Of a stretch of DNA of 7,730 nucleotides, positions 5,762 through 7,730 are shown piece by piece. Numbering within the stretch: the first letter of the stretch is position 1; each line of letters begins with the position of its first letter. The notes below the pieces were generated by a model. It was not told the origin of the DNA. It saw nothing but the letters and a program-made list of their open reading frames with translations, and searched no databases. The position numbers and the translations under genes are program-made. The stretch lies in NCBI GenBank assembly GCA_964580655.1, contig CAZOMR010000164.1, forward strand, positions 1 through 7,730, written 5' to 3'. This DNA comes from CAZOMR01 sp964580655 (lineage in GTDB: Bacteria > RBG-13-61-14 > CAZOMR01).

Positions 5762-7543
5762 CTAGACGACTTTATCCAGAATCACCACCAGCCCGGCCAG
5801 TATAAAAGTGAAATCCACCAGGGACTCGGCGCGCAGGCCCTGCACTATAGTGCGCCGGGTGAACCATCTTATGGTCAAGCCTGCATAAGCCACTGGCAGG
5901 AGCATCCACAACGCAAGCACTGGAACTTGTTTGAAGAAATAGAGAAGCACAAGAGCCATGACCAGAACCGCGACCACCGTTATGAGCAGGCCTCTGGTGC
6001 GGCGCTCGCCCAGGGCAATGGGCAAGGTTTCCCTGCCTACCATCCTGTCGCCCTGCAGGTCCCGGAAGTCCTGGATCACTGAACGGAGGAAAACGAGACC
6101 GAAGACGAGGATGAAGGCCATGGCAGTTGCCGGGCTCAATTTCTGCCATAAAGGCAGGGCATCCGGATAATCGAGCAGGGGCATGAGCGCGCAGACCACT
6201 GCCCAGCCAAGCGCGGTGAAGATGTCCTTGGACCCGGGAATCTCTGCGAGTGAACGATAGGGAAAGACTTCAGTGCGGAACCTTCTTAGAATCCGCACCT
6301 GGTAAAACAGGCCCGGTATGCTGACGAGTGAGAAAATTATAAAAGACCATAGCCCGATAGAGATACAAAGGCCCAGGGCCAGAAAGAGGCTCATCAGCGA
6401 GAGGCTGATCCAGAGGCGCCTCTGTTGGTCAAATGACCTGGTGCGCATAGGCTCGTTCAGCGAAACAGCGTCCCTGTTGACCAGGATGTTGAAGGTGTGC
6501 ATGGCAAAGACATAGAGAAAGCTGATGATGAGATTCCGGTATCGTGGCGGATAGCTCTGGAGAAATCCCGAGGAGAGACAAAGCGAGGCCGCGCCTGCAG
6601 AGATATAAACATTTGAAACCACCAGGGACCGAAGCCAGAGGTATAACCACCGTAAAGGCCGTATTCGCGCCTCCCAGTTTCTGCGCGAAAGCTCCTCGTA
6701 AACCCTCCGGATCATCCAGTTGGGCGTGCTTGCGCCCGCGGTCAGACCGATGGCGCGGAAATTCTTAAGCTCTTCCCAGTTCAACTCGCTTTCGTTTTCC
6801 ACAAGGAAGCTAGCAATACCCTGCTCACGGCTGATCTCGGCCAAACGCCTGGTGTTGGCGCTGGCCTTTCCTCCTACTACCACCATGGCCTCGATTCCTC
6901 CAGATCCTTCGGACTCGCCTGCCATCTTGCGGACCTCAGTCTGCCGCCGCCGGGTCGAGTCACAGATGGTGTTTTCTATGACAAGATTATCCTTGGCAAG
7001 GCCGGAATACCTCTTTTTTACCGCTTCCACCACAGCCTGAAAGACCTCCTGGCTCTGCGTGGTCTGGGCTACAAGTAGAACCTTTTCCGCATCCGGAAGA
7101 GCAGAAACCTGCTCTGGGTTTTGAATCACTATCGCTTGACCACTGGCCTCGCCTAAAAGCGCCTCAACCTCTGCATGACCGGTATCCCCGAGGATCAAAA
7201 CAAGGAATCCCTGGGCATAGTATTTTTTGATCAAGCCGTGAACCCGTGCCACCCTCGGACAAGTGGCATCGCAAAAACCAATCCCTCTATGCGCCAGACT
7301 CTCGCGTAACTCCGGCCTGATCCCGTGAGAGGGAATCACCACAGTGCCGGATTGAATCTCATCAAGCCCCGAGATATCCCGGACACCCTGCGCCTTCAGA
7401 AATTCCACCACCTGGGGGTTGTGAATCAAGGGCCCGAGGCAATAGATAGACCCCGCATCCGCGTGAACCCTGTCCAGTACAATGTTTACCGCACGCCTCA
7501 CACCCATACAAAATCCCGCAGTCTTTGCAACCTTGATCTTCAT
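5762..7543 (-). CDS. ispH: IspH (4-hydroxy-3-methylbut-2-enyl diphosphate reductase) fused to a UbiA-family prenyltransferase
   Basis: The protein has 593 residues. Residues 1-283 are a complete IspH domain. The [4Fe-4S] ligands are C12 (GFCMGV), C95 (CDATCPRV) and C194 (NTICDSTRRRQ). H41, H73, H123 and E125 match the E. coli diphosphate-binding and proton-relay residues, and S228, N230 and S272 complete the site. It reduces HMBPP to IPP and DMAPP in the MEP pathway. From about 297 onward there are roughly nine membrane helices of the UbiA superfamily. The second aspartate motif is clear, DFRDLQGD (492-499) followed by GRETLP. The first is atypical (N352, N356, D358, then NEP at 363-365). UbiA enzymes transfer prenyl chains to quinone precursors, haem, chlorophyllide or glycerol ethers; the acceptor here is unknown. 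IspH alone is about 280-320 residues, so the C-terminal half is an in-frame fusion with no stop between. ATG 7543 is the only possible start, since a TGA lies three codons upstream. No strong ribosome site or promoter is visible. Confidence 0.92.
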   Translation of the reverse strand: MKIKVAKTAGFCMGVRRAVNIVLDRVHADAGSIYCLGPLIHNPQVVEFLKAQGVRDISGLDEIQSGTVVIPSHGIRPELRESLAHRGIGFCDATCPRVARVHGLIKKYYAQGFLVLILGDTGHAEVEALLGEASGQAIVIQNPEQVSALPDAEKVLLVAQTTQSQEVFQAVVEAVKKRYSGLAKDNLVIENTICDSTRRRQTEVRKMAGESEGSGGIEAMVVVGGKASANTRRLAEISREQGIASFLVENESELNWEELKNFRAIGLTAGASTPNWMIRRVYEELSRRNWEARIRPLRWLYLWLRSLVVSNVYISAGAASLCLSSGFLQSYPPRYRNLIISFLYVFAMHTFNILVNRDAVSLNEPMRTRSFDQQRRLWISLSLMSLFLALGLCISIGLWSFIIFSLVSIPGLFYQVRILRRFRTEVFPYRSLAEIPGSKDIFTALGWAVVCALMPLLDYPDALPLWQKLSPATAMAFILVFGLVFLRSVIQDFRDLQGDRMVGRETLPIALGERRTRGLLITVVAVLVMALVLLYFFKQVPVLALWMLLPVAYAGLTIRWFTRRTIVQGLRAESLVDFTFILAGLVVILDKVV

Positions 7544-7579
7544 CCAGAGTCATATCCTAGCATGAAATCAAGGATACAA

Positions 7580-7635
7580 AAACGCCCTGGCACCTCCCGA
7601 ACTCCTGACCGGATCGAGAGAATGCCAGGGCGTTT
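7580..7635 (-). terminator. Perfect 13-bp inverted repeat, probable intrinsic terminator (minus strand) or attenuator
   Basis: AAACGCCCTGGCA (7580-7592) and TGCCAGGGCGTTT (7623-7635) are perfect inverted copies separated by 30 bases. On the minus strand the hairpin is followed by a run that extends to five T residues, as in a rho-independent terminator. On the plus strand the run is only three. The loop is longer than usual. It lies 36 bases upstream of the ispH-ubiA start and 33 bases after a possible minus-strand stop codon (7669-7671). It could end the upstream transcript or act as an attenuator in the ispH leader. Confidence 0.6.
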
Positions 7636-7668
7636 GTCCAGAAGCCTACTGACTAAGCTTGCTCTCCA

Positions 7669-7730
7669 TCAATGTATCTTCGTCACTATTCCGAATTCAT
7701 GGAGCCCAAAGATATTCGTGTCACTAAAGG
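7669..7730 (-). CDS. Possible 3' end of a minus-strand gene running off the right edge
   Basis: On the minus strand one frame is open from the window edge to a TGA at 7669-7671, encoding about 19 residues ending NIFGLHEFGIVTKIH. The stop lies 33 bases before the hairpin with a T-run, which is the arrangement expected for the end of a transcription unit. The tail is too short to assign to a family, and an open stretch of this size occurs often by chance. It is listed mainly because it explains the terminator. Confidence 0.27.
   Translation of the reverse strand, partial: FSDTNIFGLHEFGIVTKIH

Noticed and set aside
7672..7730. Plus-strand ATG opening a frame to the right edge
   Set aside because: There is no ribosome binding site upstream and only about 19 codons are visible. 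The minus-strand reading ending before the hairpin explains the region better.

Overview
The window looks like chromosomal DNA of a Gram-negative-type bacterium, moderately GC-rich with GC-rich third codon positions. The evidence is one probable lipoprotein, one twin-arginine-exported flavoprotein, use of the non-mevalonate isoprenoid pathway (IspH), and Shine-Dalgarno-led genes. The lineage cannot be fixed from the sequence. A deltaproteobacterial-like or uncultured anaerobic group is my guess only. I see no transposase, integrase, CRISPR array, tRNA or rRNA.

Layout. Positions 1-127 are a more AT-rich upstream region with a candidate promoter. A plus-strand cluster follows. It holds an iron-containing alcohol dehydrogenase / glycerol-1-phosphate dehydrogenase-like enzyme (128-1165), a PIG-L/LmbE-type deacetylase fused to a DUF1284-like cysteine-rich domain (1194-2561), a 12-helix major facilitator transporter (2562-3905), and an S33-like alpha/beta hydrolase with a lipoprotein-type signal (3902-4942). 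The first four genes are spaced by 28, 0 and -4 bases, so they are very probably one operon. After a 99-base gap with a perfect TATAAT and a possible 15-codon leader ORF comes a Tat-exported SagB/ThcOx-type nitroreductase-fold protein (5042-5746).

Facing this cluster, only 15 bases away, is a minus-strand gene (5762-7543) encoding a single polypeptide with an IspH (LytB) N-terminal half and a UbiA-family membrane prenyltransferase C-terminal half. Upstream of it lies a perfect 13-bp inverted repeat (7580-7635), probably a terminator for a further minus-strand gene whose last ~20 codons may be at the right edge.

How the genes may work together. The four-gene operon combines a metal-dependent dehydrogenase, a zinc-type de-N-acetylase, a permease and a surface hydrolase. 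That set would suit uptake and processing, or synthesis and export, of an acylated small molecule such as an amino-polyol or amino-sugar, but no substrate can be read from the sequence. The IspH-UbiA fusion ties production of C5 isoprenoid diphosphates to a membrane prenyl-transfer module. The two multidomain proteins (PIG-L + DUF1284 and IspH + UbiA) are the most unusual content of the window.
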